Below are positions 43,632 to 52,977 of a stretch of DNA of 64,000 bases, piece by piece. The notes beneath the pieces are model-generated. The model saw only the letters and a list, made by a program, of their open reading frames with translations, was not told the DNA's origin and searched no databases. The stretch is from an uncultured Verrucomicrobia subdivision 3 bacterium. GTDB taxonomy: Bacteria > Verrucomicrobiota > Verrucomicrobiae > Limisphaerales > UBA11358. Where the stretch lies: contig CAIXPZ010000029.1 of NCBI GenBank assembly GCA_903921455.1, positions 47,488 through 111,487 on the forward strand. The letters run 5' to 3'. Each line of letters starts with the position of its first letter. The first letter of the stretch is position 1. Position numbers and translations under genes: made by a program.

Positions 43632-45926
43632 CTACGGCTGGGTTGGGAACGCGGCGTTCGTTGAATTCAACAACAGTTCCGATTCATCCGGCAACCGAAT
43701 CGGGCTGACAAAATGTGACTTCAGGAGAAGCGGTGCCCATGGCCATGCGGTTTTTTGGGGCGGTGTGGTTTCTGCCAGCAAATCCAGGCTGTTGATCCAT
43801 CCCCAGGCGGCCAGCGAATCGGTTCTTATCCATAGCCGGGCAAGCACCGCGCTGCGCCAGGCTCCGTCAGGAAGGGATTCCGCCAGGGCCAACGCTCCGG
43901 GAACATCGGTTTTTGCGAGCGCCTCAATACACGTCGCCAGCGCCTGGTTTTTGGATTCGGAGTCCGGCTGAGATTTCAGCCAGTGGATGGTTGTATCCAT
44001 CGCGCGCTGCCGCGCATCGGCGGCGGGCAGCTGGCAAGCCCAGCTCAAGGCCCCTGGCAGATCGGTCGGCAGCCAGTTGTCCAGCACGGCGAGCTGAAAA
44101 TAGAGGCCGGAATCGCTCCCTCCCTCATCATTCACAATCTTATCCCCGATGGCCCCGGCGCAGGTCATGGCGGACACGGGATTCGCCCAGCCCAGCCGCA
44201 CCAGCAGCCACTTCTGAAAATGGCTCCGTTGCTGATCGTTCGCAATAACCGAAGACGCCTGCAGCGCCGGGGGGATTTCTGACAATGGAATTGAGGCGGC
44301 CAGCGCCTCCAGACTGCGCCGCCGATTTTCCTCCTGTTCCGCTCCCCCCATGTTCCGCAGCACCTGCCCGATCGTTGCCGAGTCCAACCCGCCTGGGGCC
44401 GGATTAAACTTCCCGGCCGAATCAGCCGCCGCCCCGGCCGCGACTTGGCTGGCAACCTTGCGTTGCCGCCAGGCCATGCTGGCGGCGATGCCGGCGGTGA
44501 TCAAAGCCAGCACGGCCAGGAGGGCAAAAACCTTGGTGAGCCGTTGCGCGTTCCGGCCCTGATTTTGGATTGCCCGGCCTTGGTTCTGCGCTGCTAGTGC
44601 TTGTTTCTCCGTCTCCAAGACTTTGCTTTGCGCCTCGCGAACTTGATGGCGGGCGGCCTCGAGTTGCCGTTCAGCGGACTGGGCTTGCTGCTGAAATTCC
44701 CGGGCCTGGCTTTGCGCGGCTAAGAATTGGTTGTGGGCGTCCAGGGCTTGATTCCGCGCCGCCTCAAGCTGGCTTTGGGTGGTGCGCGCCAGTTCCTGGT
44801 CATCCTGATTCCGGGGGGGGACGTCTTGAGGCCGATTTTGTATTTCCAGAACCTGATCCTGCGCCGAGCGGGCTTGCTGACGGGCCTCGGCAACTTGATT
44901 CTGCGCCTCGCGCGCCTCATTCTGGGCATCCAGCGCTTTGCTTTCGGCTGCGAGCGCCCGTTGGCGGGATTCCTCCAGTTGGGCTTGCGTGTCCCGAACT
45001 ATATTTTGAACTTCCTGAAGTTGCTTTTGGGCTTCGCGCGCCTGATTCTGCGCGGCTAAGGCCTGGCTTTGCGCTTCCTGGATTTGGCCATGCACATCGC
45101 GCGGCAGGTTTTGTGTTTCAAGCGCCTGTTGCTTTGCCTCGTGGGTTTGCCGCTGGGCTTCCTCCAAATGACGCCGGGCCTCCACGACTTGTTTCAGGGC
45201 TTCGCGGGCTTGGTGTTGGGCTTCGGCCAGGTCACAGAAATGGCGTTTTTGTTCACGCCACCATAAACCATTGAACCCGACTCCGATCAGCAAGGCGATT
45301 AGTTGGATCTTGGCCATCTCCAAATCGGCTTCGGCGTGCCGGTGATCGGTTCCCAGGATTTCACGCTTCTCAACCCCATGCCGGGCGTCGACAAAAATGT
45401 GCCGACCCGCCCGCCGGGTGGTATCCACCGAGCCATCCGGCGACACCGGGTGACGCAACGCAGGCACAAAACATTCATCTTCCGGCGAGAAGCCGGGCGT
45501 GTTGCCATCGCTGGCATTGGGTTCGCCGGCAACCACGATGGGCAAAATATGCTGATTGCCGCGACCAAGTTGCTTGAAGTAACGCACGGCTTCATTCACA
45601 TGGAGGCTTTTGGCTGAACGGGGCGAACAGACCACAATCAGGCAGATGGATTGCTCCAAGGCCTTGCGCATATCCGCGCTCAGGCTGGCATCATCAGGCC
45701 GTTCCGGCTCATCCCGGTAAATGGGATGAATTCGTTCCGGAATGATTTCACCGCGCCCATTGATCTGGCTTACAAATTCCGCAGGGATGGGAAAAGCCTG
45801 CAGCGCGTCGTGCAACCAATTGCCCCAGCACCGGCTACTCACATTTTGGGTGTTGGAGCGCTGCTCGCGATTGTCCTGGTGGCTAAAACTAAGGAAAGCC
45901 CAATATTTACGTGCGTTATCGGTCAT
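43632..45926 (-). CDS. TIR-domain protein with TM helices, long coiled coil and helical-repeat tail
   Basis: A 764-residue protein. Residues 7 to about 185 are a TIR domain (KYWAFLSFSHQD, IYRDEPERPDDASLSADMRK, LIVVCSPRSAKS; Glu112 in HVNEAVRYF lies where NADase TIRs have their catalytic Glu). TM helix 207-223 follows, then a Gln/Ala/Arg/Glu coiled coil (230-460), a second TM (467-487) and a helical-repeat region (about 520-764) with PGALSWACQLP-type units. Next to a provirus and between two tRNA-Thr genes, it is a candidate defence or signalling protein. An eight-G tract lies at 44813-44820. Confidence 0.75.
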   Translation of the reverse strand: MTDNARKYWAFLSFSHQDNREQRSNTQNVSSRCWGNWLHDALQAFPIPAEFVSQINGRGEIIPERIHPIYRDEPERPDDASLSADMRKALEQSICLIVVCSPRSAKSLHVNEAVRYFKQLGRGNQHILPIVVAGEPNASDGNTPGFSPEDECFVPALRHPVSPDGSVDTTRRAGRHIFVDARHGVEKREILGTDHRHAEADLEMAKIQLIALLIGVGFNGLWWREQKRHFCDLAEAQHQAREALKQVVEARRHLEEAQRQTHEAKQQALETQNLPRDVHGQIQEAQSQALAAQNQAREAQKQLQEVQNIVRDTQAQLEESRQRALAAESKALDAQNEAREAQNQVAEARQQARSAQDQVLEIQNRPQDVPPRNQDDQELARTTQSQLEAARNQALDAHNQFLAAQSQAREFQQQAQSAERQLEAARHQVREAQSKVLETEKQALAAQNQGRAIQNQGRNAQRLTKVFALLAVLALITAGIAASMAWRQRKVASQVAAGAAADSAGKFNPAPGGLDSATIGQVLRNMGGAEQEENRRRSLEALAASIPLSEIPPALQASSVIANDQQRSHFQKWLLVRLGWANPVSAMTCAGAIGDKIVNDEGGSDSGLYFQLAVLDNWLPTDLPGALSWACQLPAADARQRAMDTTIHWLKSQPDSESKNQALATCIEALAKTDVPGALALAESLPDGAWRSAVLARLWIRTDSLAAWGWINSLDLLAETTPPQKTAWPWAPLLLKSHFVSPIRLPDESELLLNSTNAAFPTQP

Positions 45927-46278
45927 AATGACTCGCGTGATTTTACTGTAGAAAAGCTTGAAGCTTTGAATTAGAAAGGATCGGTTTCATCGGCTAAGCA
46001 TGCCAACCCTTCCCCGACCCAGCGCGATGGGGTTCTTGATTTTTCGATGAATTGATCATGACCAGCGGGTCAGCATAAATTCTTTGAGGAGAAGAATCAA
46101 TTCCTCGCCGCAGGGTTTTTACGCCTCCCAATGAAGCGGGCTGATAGCGCGCGGGGGAGGCAATACGGACAACATCCTAATGAATAGATATTACAATCCC
46201 TGCTGAAACTGGCGTCCAATTTGCCGGCCGCCGCCGGCCTGACCCTCTCCAATCCTTTGTTTTACCCAGTCAAGAAGA
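45927..46278. other. 350-bp gap upstream of the TIR gene
   Basis: No gene seen on either strand. It should contain the TIR promoter, but no clear -35/-10 pair is convincing. Confidence 0.5.
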
Positions 46279-46353
46279 TGGAGCCAGTTGTCGGGCTTGA
46301 ACCGACGACCTGCTCATTACGAATGAGCTGCTCTACCACTGAGCTAAACTGGC
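46279..46353 (-). tRNA. tRNA-Thr (anticodon CGU)
   Basis: Minus-strand cloverleaf: acceptor GCCAGTT/AACTGGC, D arm GCTC...GAGC, anticodon stem GCTCA/TGAGC with loop TTCGTAA (anticodon CGT), T arm GTCGG TTCAAGC CCGAC, CCA encoded. The acceptor and D-arm resemble the integrated tRNA-Thr(UGU), but the anticodon stem differs. Confidence 0.95.
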
Positions 46354-46509
46354 ATCCGCCCAATCCTGCCAGTTCAGAAGGCGTCAGTCAAGTTTGTGGG
46401 AAACACCCGCCTCGGTTCGCCCTTTCTCCCCTGGCAGATGGCGATTCATTTTAACGGTAGTGCTTGCGGTCGGGCGGGCTGGGAACCCATCAGCGCGCCG
46501 CCCCCGCCA

Positions 46510-47571
46510 TTAAACAGTGTCACCCGTCACAATTGACCGTCTAGCCCAGCGCAGTTTTGCAGATGCGGAACGCGGGTTGGAATTTCGTTCTTCCGCCGTT
46601 GGCCGGACAACATCCCCGGCGATCTCAGAATAAAGACCATCACGGTGTCCGTCCAGAAAGGCTTTCTTCACGCGCCGGTCCTCGCCGGAATGAAACGTCA
46701 AAATGGCCACGCGCCCGCCGGGTTTCAGGCACGCCGGCAGATGGCGCAGAAAATTTTCCAGCGCGGAAAACTCGTCGTTCACCGCGATGCGCAACGCCTG
46801 AAAGGTGCGGCGGATGTTCAGGTGGCATTCTTCCCTGGGCACAAGCGGCAGCGCGGCGCGAATGGCGTCGGCGAGCGCGTGCGTGGTGCCAAAAGATTTT
46901 CCCGCGAGGGCGGCGCCGAGTTGGACGGCCTTGGGCTCGTCGGCGTTTTGCATGAGCAGTTGCGCGAGCGCAGCCGGCTTGATTTTTTCCAGCAAGGCCG
47001 AAACCGGCTGGCCGCGCTGCGGATTCATCCGCATGTCGAGCGGGCCGGAAAATTTCACCGAGAACCCGCGCGCCGGATCGTCAATTTGCATTGAGGAAAC
47101 TCCCAGATCGGCGAGAATTAAATCCGCGCCGCCGATTTCCTGCGACGCGAGTATTTGCGGCAAGCCGGCAAAATTGCTGCGATGCGCGGTGAAAATTTTT
47201 TCGTCAAAGCCCAGTGCGCGCAGCCGGGCTACGGTTTTCGGCAGCTCGATCGGATCGTGGTCCAGTCCGAGTAATTTTCCGCTGGGTAAAATCTTCGCGA
47301 GAATTTCCTGCGTGTGCCCACCGTAACCGAGCGTCCCATCCACCGCGATGTCACCAGGTTTGGGTGCGAGCACTTCGAGAATTTCCGCGACCATGATTGG
47401 CCGATGCGTGCCGGCTGGCGTTTTTCCCGCCGCGACAACTTTCGCAATCGTCGCCGTGTCGCTGCCATGTTCCTTATATTTTTCCTCGAAACGGCGCGGG
47501 TTTTTGCCGCTGTAACGCTTGCGGCGTTTGTGCGGCGTCGGCGATGCGGCTGGTAAATGTTCTTCGGACAT
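46510..47571 (-). CDS. rsmH: 16S rRNA (cytosine1402-N4)-methyltransferase RsmH
   Basis: A 353-residue protein. HRPIMVAEILEVL begins the usual domain at about residue 57; the SAM-binding DGTLGYGGHTQEIL, LADLGVSSMQID, PLDMRMNP and AILTFHSGEDRRVKKAF motifs are all present. About 55 extra basic residues (KRRKRYSGKNPRRFEEKY) precede it. It methylates C1402 of 16S rRNA. There is no mra/fts cluster around it, which is unusual compared with most bacteria. Confidence 0.93.
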   Translation of the reverse strand: MSEEHLPAASPTPHKRRKRYSGKNPRRFEEKYKEHGSDTATIAKVVAAGKTPAGTHRPIMVAEILEVLAPKPGDIAVDGTLGYGGHTQEILAKILPSGKLLGLDHDPIELPKTVARLRALGFDEKIFTAHRSNFAGLPQILASQEIGGADLILADLGVSSMQIDDPARGFSVKFSGPLDMRMNPQRGQPVSALLEKIKPAALAQLLMQNADEPKAVQLGAALAGKSFGTTHALADAIRAALPLVPREECHLNIRRTFQALRIAVNDEFSALENFLRHLPACLKPGGRVAILTFHSGEDRRVKKAFLDGHRDGLYSEIAGDVVRPTAEERNSNPRSASAKLRWARRSIVTGDTV

Positions 47572-47700
47572 CGACGGGATTCTGCCGGAATTGAACCTCC
47601 GGCGCGAGTGGATTGAATTTGTAATTCACTCGGAATTTTGCAACTTACAAAAATCACTTTTTGCTGGCGCAACTTTTCTAAACCAAATGGCAGATAGCTT

Positions 47701-49620
47701 ATGAAAATATATGATTCAAAACGCACCTTTTGGCGGGCGGTCACTGCTCTGGGAATGTTGTCCGGCGTTGCCTCAGCCTCGGTTTTGGAATTAAAATCAC
47801 CGGATGGCAAAGTGGTTGTGCATTTCGACCTAAAGACTTTTGGCGAGGCGAAAGGCTGTCCAATTTATAACGTGTGTTGCGCGGGCCGACTCGTGTTGGC
47901 GGATTCACGGCTCGGTTTGGAATTGAGCGGTGGTTCGCTGTCGGGCAGTTTTCAAATCATTGGCCAGAAATCCAGCACCAATGACAGCACTTGGAGGCCT
48001 TTGTTCGCCGAGCGCGAAACCATCCGCGACCACTACAATCAAGTTGTGATTGATTTGCAACAGACGACTTCGCCGCTGCGTCGGTTGCAATTGGTCTTTC
48101 GTGCCTACGATGAAGGCGTGGCTTTCAGCTACACGCTCCCGCAGCAATCGGGATTGACTGACTTTGTTATCACTCGCGAAGACACACAGTTTGCTTTCAA
48201 TGGCGACCACACGACCTGGGCAACTTACCGTGCACAGGGAAATTACGACCCGGCTGATTTGCGCCGGCAATTTAAGAATGCCAAGGTTGGCCCAGTGTCC
48301 ATTAGCGAAATCACACCGGGGGTGGAACGTCCGTTGCCGGTGCGCGTTGGGGAAAATCTTTATGCGGCCATCACCGAGGCCCGGCTCGTGGATTACGCGC
48401 GGATGAAGCTGCGGCTCGCCGCCGGTGCGACGAATACGCTGGAGGCGTTTCTTGATGCTGAACGTGATGTCAACGGCGAGGTGAAGGGGCAAACACCTTT
48501 TGCGTCGCCGTGGCGCGTTGTGATGCTGGCCGATACGCCGGGAAAATTACTGGAGCAAAACTATCTGGTGCTGAATCTGAACGATCCGTGCGCGCTGACC
48601 GATACCTCATGGATTAAGCCCGGCAAGGTCATTCGCGAGACAACCTTGACTACGGCGGGTGGCGAAGCGTGCGTTGATTTTGCCCTCAAGAATAATTTGC
48701 AGTTTATCTTGTTAGATGCCGGTTGGTATGGTCCCGAAAATGATCCCCAGTCAGACGCCCGCGACGTTGCGCCCAAGCGCCAAAGCTCACTGAACCTGCA
48801 TGAAGTCATTGACTACGGAAATTACAAAGGTATTGGGGTGATTCTCTATGTGAATCATCGCGCGATGGAAAAGCAGTTGGATGAAATTCTTCCCCTCTAC
48901 GAAAAGTGGGGCGTCAAGGGCGTGAAATATGGTTTTGTGAACGTCGGCAGCCAGCATTGGACGGCCTGGTTGCACGAAGCGATCCGCAAAGCAGCGGCGC
49001 ATCATCTGATGGTGGACATCCACGACGAGTTTCGCAACACGGGCTACCAGCGGACATATCCCAACCTGATGACTTGTGAAGGCGTCGGCGGCAACGAAGG
49101 GTTTCCCACGCCGGTTCACAACGCCACACTGCCCTTTACCCGGTTTCTTACCGGCCCGGCGGATTACACCTATTGCTGGAACAGCAGTCGTTTGAAAGTC
49201 ACCAAGGCGCATCAGCTGGCGCTCTCGACGATTTTCTTCAGTCCGTGGCAGTTTCTTTTCTGGTATGATCAGCCTGCGGGTGTGCCGGACGAACCGGCTT
49301 TGGATTATTGGCGGCATCTGCCAACGACCTGGGATGAAACCCTTGTGGTCCAAGGTGAAATCGGCCGTCGCGCGGTCGTGGCGCGACGTAAAGGGAAAGA
49401 ATGGTTCGTCGGCGCAATTTCACCGGTCGGCGGCAAACTGCAAATTCCGCTGACGTTCCTTGCGCCGGGGAAAAAATTCACCGCCGAAATTTATTCTGAC
49501 AATCCGGACACCAAAGGCATACAAATCGAGAAACGGACTGTGGACGCCAAAACGCTACTCTATGCAGACATTGTAGCCAACGGCGGCCAAGCCATCCGCT
49601 TGATTCCGTTAGCAGAATAA
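47701..49620 (+). CDS. GH97 family glycosidase (inverting type)
   Basis: A 639-residue protein with a signal peptide (FWRAVTALGMLSGVASAS), an N-terminal beta-sandwich, a central barrel and a C-terminal beta domain. Where retaining members have the nucleophile Asp, this one has Gly411 (VKYGFVNVGSQ), while Glu443 (IHDEFRNTG) and Glu460 (MTCEGVGGNE) match the bases of inverting SusB-like enzymes. It should release glucose or galactose from alpha-glycosides in the periplasm. It is divergent from rsmH with 129 bp between. Confidence 0.85.
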   Translation: MKIYDSKRTFWRAVTALGMLSGVASASVLELKSPDGKVVVHFDLKTFGEAKGCPIYNVCCAGRLVLADSRLGLELSGGSLSGSFQIIGQKSSTNDSTWRPLFAERETIRDHYNQVVIDLQQTTSPLRRLQLVFRAYDEGVAFSYTLPQQSGLTDFVITREDTQFAFNGDHTTWATYRAQGNYDPADLRRQFKNAKVGPVSISEITPGVERPLPVRVGENLYAAITEARLVDYARMKLRLAAGATNTLEAFLDAERDVNGEVKGQTPFASPWRVVMLADTPGKLLEQNYLVLNLNDPCALTDTSWIKPGKVIRETTLTTAGGEACVDFALKNNLQFILLDAGWYGPENDPQSDARDVAPKRQSSLNLHEVIDYGNYKGIGVILYVNHRAMEKQLDEILPLYEKWGVKGVKYGFVNVGSQHWTAWLHEAIRKAAAHHLMVDIHDEFRNTGYQRTYPNLMTCEGVGGNEGFPTPVHNATLPFTRFLTGPADYTYCWNSSRLKVTKAHQLALSTIFFSPWQFLFWYDQPAGVPDEPALDYWRHLPTTWDETLVVQGEIGRRAVVARRKGKEWFVGAISPVGGKLQIPLTFLAPGKKFTAEIYSDNPDTKGIQIEKRTVDAKTLLYADIVANGGQAIRLIPLAE

Positions 49621-49746
49621 CTTTTGGAAAGAATCACAACGAACCAGTATTCGTTTGGATAAACGCCATCGCGCACGAGCAGTTCACGTTGGGCGGAGCC
49701 AAGAATTTTTCTTCGGACATCAGCAAGATTCTGCGATGCTCCGCGC

Positions 49747-50964
49747 GTGAGTTCGAGGCAAATCATCGTGGTCGGCGGCGGCGCGGCGGGATTTTTCGCG
49801 GCCATCGCGGCGGCGGAAAATGGTGCGGACGTGACGTTGCTGGAAAAAACTTCCCGCTTTCTGGAAAAAGTTCGCATCTCCGGCGGCGGTCGTTGCAACG
49901 TCACCCACTCGCTTTTCGAGCCGCGTGAATTTGCCACGCGCTATCCGCGCGGCGAACGCGCGCTGCTCTCGCCGTTCCAAAAATTTTCGGCGCGCGACAC
50001 CGTAGATTGGTTTTCCGCGCGCGGCGTGAAATTAAAAACCGAAGCCGATGGCCGGATGTTTCCCATCACCGATTCATCGGAGACAATCGTAAATTGCCTT
50101 GTAAAAGCTGCGCAAAATGCCGGTGTGAAATTGCGGCTGAACTGCGCGGTAGAATCCGTCGTTAAAAATGCAGATGGAAAAATTGAACTTTTTTTATCCG
50201 GCGGCGAGAAAAGTATCGGCGACAAATTGCTGCTCGCGACCGGCGGCTGCCGCGCGGCGGCGGCGGGACAACTGGCGGCTTCACTCGGTCACACAATTGA
50301 ATCACCCGTGCCGTCGCTCTTCACGTTTCAAATCGAAACGCCGTGGTTGCGTTTGCTCGCGGGCGTTTCGGCGGACGCGGGCGTTTCGGTTCCAGTCGCA
50401 AAATTGCGGGAACGCGGGCCGCTACTTGTGACGCACTGGGGTTTGAGCGGGCCGGCGATTCTGAAAATGTCCGCGTGGGGCGCGCGGGCGTTGCACAAGT
50501 TGGATTACAAATTTCCGCTGTTCGTCAATTGGCTGCCGGACTTAAATGAAGAAAAAATCGTGTCGCAGTTTCAAGCGCGCCGCGAATCGGCGGGTGCAAA
50601 ACTGCTTGTGAACGTGCCGCTGTTTCCATTGACGGCGCGTTTGTGGGAACAGCTCGTTTTGGCGGCGGGCATCGCGCGCGACGCGCGTTGGGCCGCGCTC
50701 ACGCGCGCACAATCGCAAGCATTGGCGAGGCAAATCCAGCGTTCGGAATTTTCTGTGACGGGCAAAAGTTTGAACAAGGATGAGTTCGTGACATGTGGCG
50801 GGGTGAAGCTGGGTGAAATAAATTTTCAAACGATGGAGAGCAAAATTTGCCCCGGACTTTTTTTTGCGGGTGAACTGCTGGACATTGACGGCATCACGGG
50901 CGGTTTCAATTTTCAAGCAGCGTGGACAACGGGTTTCGTCGCTGGCAATGCCATGGCAAAATAA
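49747..50964 (+). CDS. NAD(P)/FAD-dependent oxidoreductase (BaiN/HI0933-like)
   Basis: A 405-residue flavoprotein with a GTG start; the upstream ATG runs into a stop. The dinucleotide motif IIVVGGGAAGFFAAIAAAE opens the protein, RISGGGRCNVTH follows near residue 50, and the C-terminus closes with GELLDIDGITGGFNFQAAW. The substrate is unknown in most members. It is separated from the GH97 gene by 126 bp and ends before a strong hairpin. Confidence 0.9.
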   Translation: MSSRQIIVVGGGAAGFFAAIAAAENGADVTLLEKTSRFLEKVRISGGGRCNVTHSLFEPREFATRYPRGERALLSPFQKFSARDTVDWFSARGVKLKTEADGRMFPITDSSETIVNCLVKAAQNAGVKLRLNCAVESVVKNADGKIELFLSGGEKSIGDKLLLATGGCRAAAAGQLAASLGHTIESPVPSLFTFQIETPWLRLLAGVSADAGVSVPVAKLRERGPLLVTHWGLSGPAILKMSAWGARALHKLDYKFPLFVNWLPDLNEEKIVSQFQARRESAGAKLLVNVPLFPLTARLWEQLVLAAGIARDARWAALTRAQSQALARQIQRSEFSVTGKSLNKDEFVTCGGVKLGEINFQTMESKICPGLFFAGELLDIDGITGGFNFQAAWTTGFVAGNAMAK

Positions 50965-51005
50965 AAAACGCCGCCGGATTTTATTCCGGCGGCGTTGAAT
51001 TGGTT
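50963..51005. terminator. Bidirectional rho-independent terminator
   Basis: A perfect 12-bp stem (AACGCCGCCGGA / TCCGGCGGCGTT) at 50967-50996 with a 6-base loop. The minus strand continues TTTTTTATTTT and the plus strand ends in a weaker T-rich tail. It serves the converging BaiN-like and DoxX genes. Confidence 0.85.
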
Positions 51006-51014
51006 TTCTCCTAG

Positions 51015-51389
51015 TCAGCCTTTCAACAATCCGGCGAAGTTACTGCGTTTTTGCCAGAGCAAAAATAACGCAAGCACGGCGACAGCGATGGCCAGCGGCA
51101 GGCCTTCGTGATTGAGGAAAATGTGATAGCTCAAAATGTTCACGATGACCGGGCCGAGCAATAGCAGCCCCAGCGCAGTGAAGCGCACGCTTAACACCAG
51201 CAGCCCGCCAAGAATTTGCGTGACGGCGACGACGTGGAAATATTGGCTCATGAACAGCGCCTTCATGAAATCACCCGCAAGTCCGGCCGGTGGCGGCGGC
51301 ATCGGGATGAAATGGAGAAACGCATTCGACCCGAATACGACGAAGACGAGTCCGAGTAAAATGTGGGCGATGATAGTAATAGCTTTCAT
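51015..51389 (-). CDS. DoxX-like membrane protein
   Basis: A 124-residue four-TM protein. The first helix (IAHILLGLVFVVFGSNAFLH) and the loop with FMKALFMSQYFHVVAVTQIL match the DoxX family. It lies 44 bp downstream of the flavodoxin-like gene, and the small cluster with YceI and pirin genes suggests a redox- or stress-related unit. Confidence 0.82.
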   Translation of the reverse strand: MKAITIIAHILLGLVFVVFGSNAFLHFIPMPPPPAGLAGDFMKALFMSQYFHVVAVTQILGGLLVLSVRFTALGLLLLGPVIVNILSYHIFLNHEGLPLAIAVAVLALFLLWQKRSNFAGLLKG

Positions 51390-51433
51390 TTATTAATTTT
51401 CGGCTTTGGTTTGGTTGGCGAGGTGGAACAAGA

Positions 51434-52006
51434 TTATTTCTTCAATTTCAGGGCGTATTCTGCCACGCGTTTGCCGAGAATTTCGCCGGTAAGTTTGTCG
51501 CCTTCGCTCGGCGCGACGTCCGGCGATTCCTGTCCGGCTTGCGCCATCACACCGCTGTTGCTGCCGAGACGGTTGACGCCGTTCGGCTGCAATGGCAACT
51601 CCGGTTGCCCGATCCAGACCATGCCGTGTTGCATGGCCAAGGTGAAGAAGTAGTGCAACGTGCTCAATTTGTCGCCGCTGGGACTCATCGAGACGGTGAA
51701 GCCCGCCGCAATCTTGTCTTTCCATGCCGAGGTGAACCATTTCCCAGCCGTGGCATCGGCAAAGGCTTTGAACTGCGCCGCCGGACCGCCCATGTAAGTC
51801 GGGCTGCCGAAGATGATCGCGTCGCTCGCCTCCAGCTTGGCGAACACGTCATCGTTCTTGTAACGGCCTTTGCCGATGTCGTCGCCGTTGATGGCAATGA
51901 GGTCGGTTTTCACACCGGCGACGGCGGCCGCGCCTTTGTGGACCGCTTCGGCAAGCTTCGTCGTGTGACCGCCGCCGGAGAAGTAGATGACAGTTATAGT
52001 TGGCAT
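51434..52006 (-). CDS. WrbA-like NAD(P)H:quinone oxidoreductase
   Basis: A 190-residue flavodoxin-fold protein. The FMN phosphate loop is at YFSGGGHTTKLAEAV, and IIFGSPTYMGGPAAQFK and VSMSPSGDKLSTLHYFF are typical of WrbA-like enzymes. It reduces quinones by two electrons and so limits radical formation. It sits 34 bp below yceI. Confidence 0.85.
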   Translation of the reverse strand: MPTITVIYFSGGGHTTKLAEAVHKGAAAVAGVKTDLIAINGDDIGKGRYKNDDVFAKLEASDAIIFGSPTYMGGPAAQFKAFADATAGKWFTSAWKDKIAAGFTVSMSPSGDKLSTLHYFFTLAMQHGMVWIGQPELPLQPNGVNRLGSNSGVMAQAGQESPDVAPSEGDKLTGEILGKRVAEYALKLKK

Positions 52007-52040
52007 AATTTATTGATCGGTGAATTTTTGAATAAATGGA

Positions 52041-52649
52041 TTACTTGGTGACGGATGCCCCGGCGATGCTCAACGAAAGATCAATCGTTGTCGAAACCTT
52101 GTCTTGGTATTGGCCCTTCTGGATGTTGTAGTCCTCGCGGTTGATGACAAAGTTGGCGCGAACGACAAGCAAGTCGCCCTCCAGCTTCGGCACGCGCGAA
52201 CTTAATTTACCCTTGAGGTAGGTGAGCTTGATGGGGACCGTGATTTCCTTCGAGACGCCGTGCAAGGTGAAGGTTCCTGTCGCATCGGCCGTGGTGACAT
52301 TGTCAGCAGTCTTCACGTTTGCAAGCAACTTTGCCTCGAAGGTGATTTCGGGATATTTCGTGACGTCGAGCCAGTTGGCGCCATGCAGATGTTCTTTCTG
52401 CATCGGGTTGGGAACGGTCAATGATTCGCTCGCCACGACAATTTTGCCGGTGGTCGCCGCCGGATTTTCCGGGTCGAACGAAACGGTGCCGCTGATGCCG
52501 CTGGCGCTGCCGTTGATGGATTCGAGCGGGGCGTCGAGTTTGAAGACTGCATTGTTCACGCCCTTCGGATCTTTATAGTCGAAGGATTGCGGCGCGGCGT
52601 AAACCGCCGTGGTCAAGGTGAGGAGGGGAATGATGTTTGTCAGTTTCAT
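52041..52649 (-). CDS. YceI-family periplasmic lipid-binding protein
   Basis: A 202-residue protein with a signal peptide (MKLTNIIPLLTLTTAVYAAP). Family features are HLHGANWLDVTKYPEITFEA and the C-terminal beta-barrel stretch with the FVINREDYNI motif. YceI proteins bind isoprenoids or other amphiphiles in the periplasm. It follows a small membrane-protein gene by 16 bp. Confidence 0.87.
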   Translation of the reverse strand: MKLTNIIPLLTLTTAVYAAPQSFDYKDPKGVNNAVFKLDAPLESINGSASGISGTVSFDPENPAATTGKIVVASESLTVPNPMQKEHLHGANWLDVTKYPEITFEAKLLANVKTADNVTTADATGTFTLHGVSKEITVPIKLTYLKGKLSSRVPKLEGDLLVVRANFVINREDYNIQKGQYQDKVSTTIDLSLSIAGASVTK

Positions 52650-52665
52650 ATTTTATATATGGTTA

Positions 52666-52932
52666 TTATTTGGTTGGTTGATTTGTTTTTGGTTTACGAA
52701 AGAAAAGGGATGCGCCGGCGAGCAGGGCAGCACCGCCAAAGGCGGCGCCAAGAAAATCCACGCCGGGTTGGAACTTTTTCCGGTAGCTGATGCCTTCAAT
52801 GCCAGTGACTTCGTCGAGGGTCTTCACTTGAACTTCAGTCTTCGTCCAAGCGCGGTTTGCGCCGGTGGCTAACCAGATCCCGACGGCACCCAGCGCGACG
52901 GCTAGTGCGAGAATTTGTAATGTTCGTTTCAT
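52666..52932 (-). CDS. 88-aa two-TM membrane protein
   Basis: A signal-anchor-like helix at residues 5-23 and a second near 60-80 (GAAFGGAALLAGASLFF), with a soluble Lys/Glu-rich linker (WTKTEVQVKTLDEVTGIEG). No family recognised. It is the first gene of the yceI-wrbA-doxX series, 45 bp after the pirin stop. Confidence 0.55.
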   Translation of the reverse strand: MKRTLQILALAVALGAVGIWLATGANRAWTKTEVQVKTLDEVTGIEGISYRKKFQPGVDFLGAAFGGAALLAGASLFFRKPKTNQPTK

Positions 52933-52977
52933 GTTTTTAGTGAGGAGCGCGGGTGAGTCACCCGCGCTCCGATTACT

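Noticed and set aside
49560..49937. Minus-strand frame over the start of the BaiN-like gene
   Set aside because: It overlaps the end of GH97 and the FAD-binding start of the next gene; the sequence upstream of 49745 shows no recognisable family, so no gene was called there.
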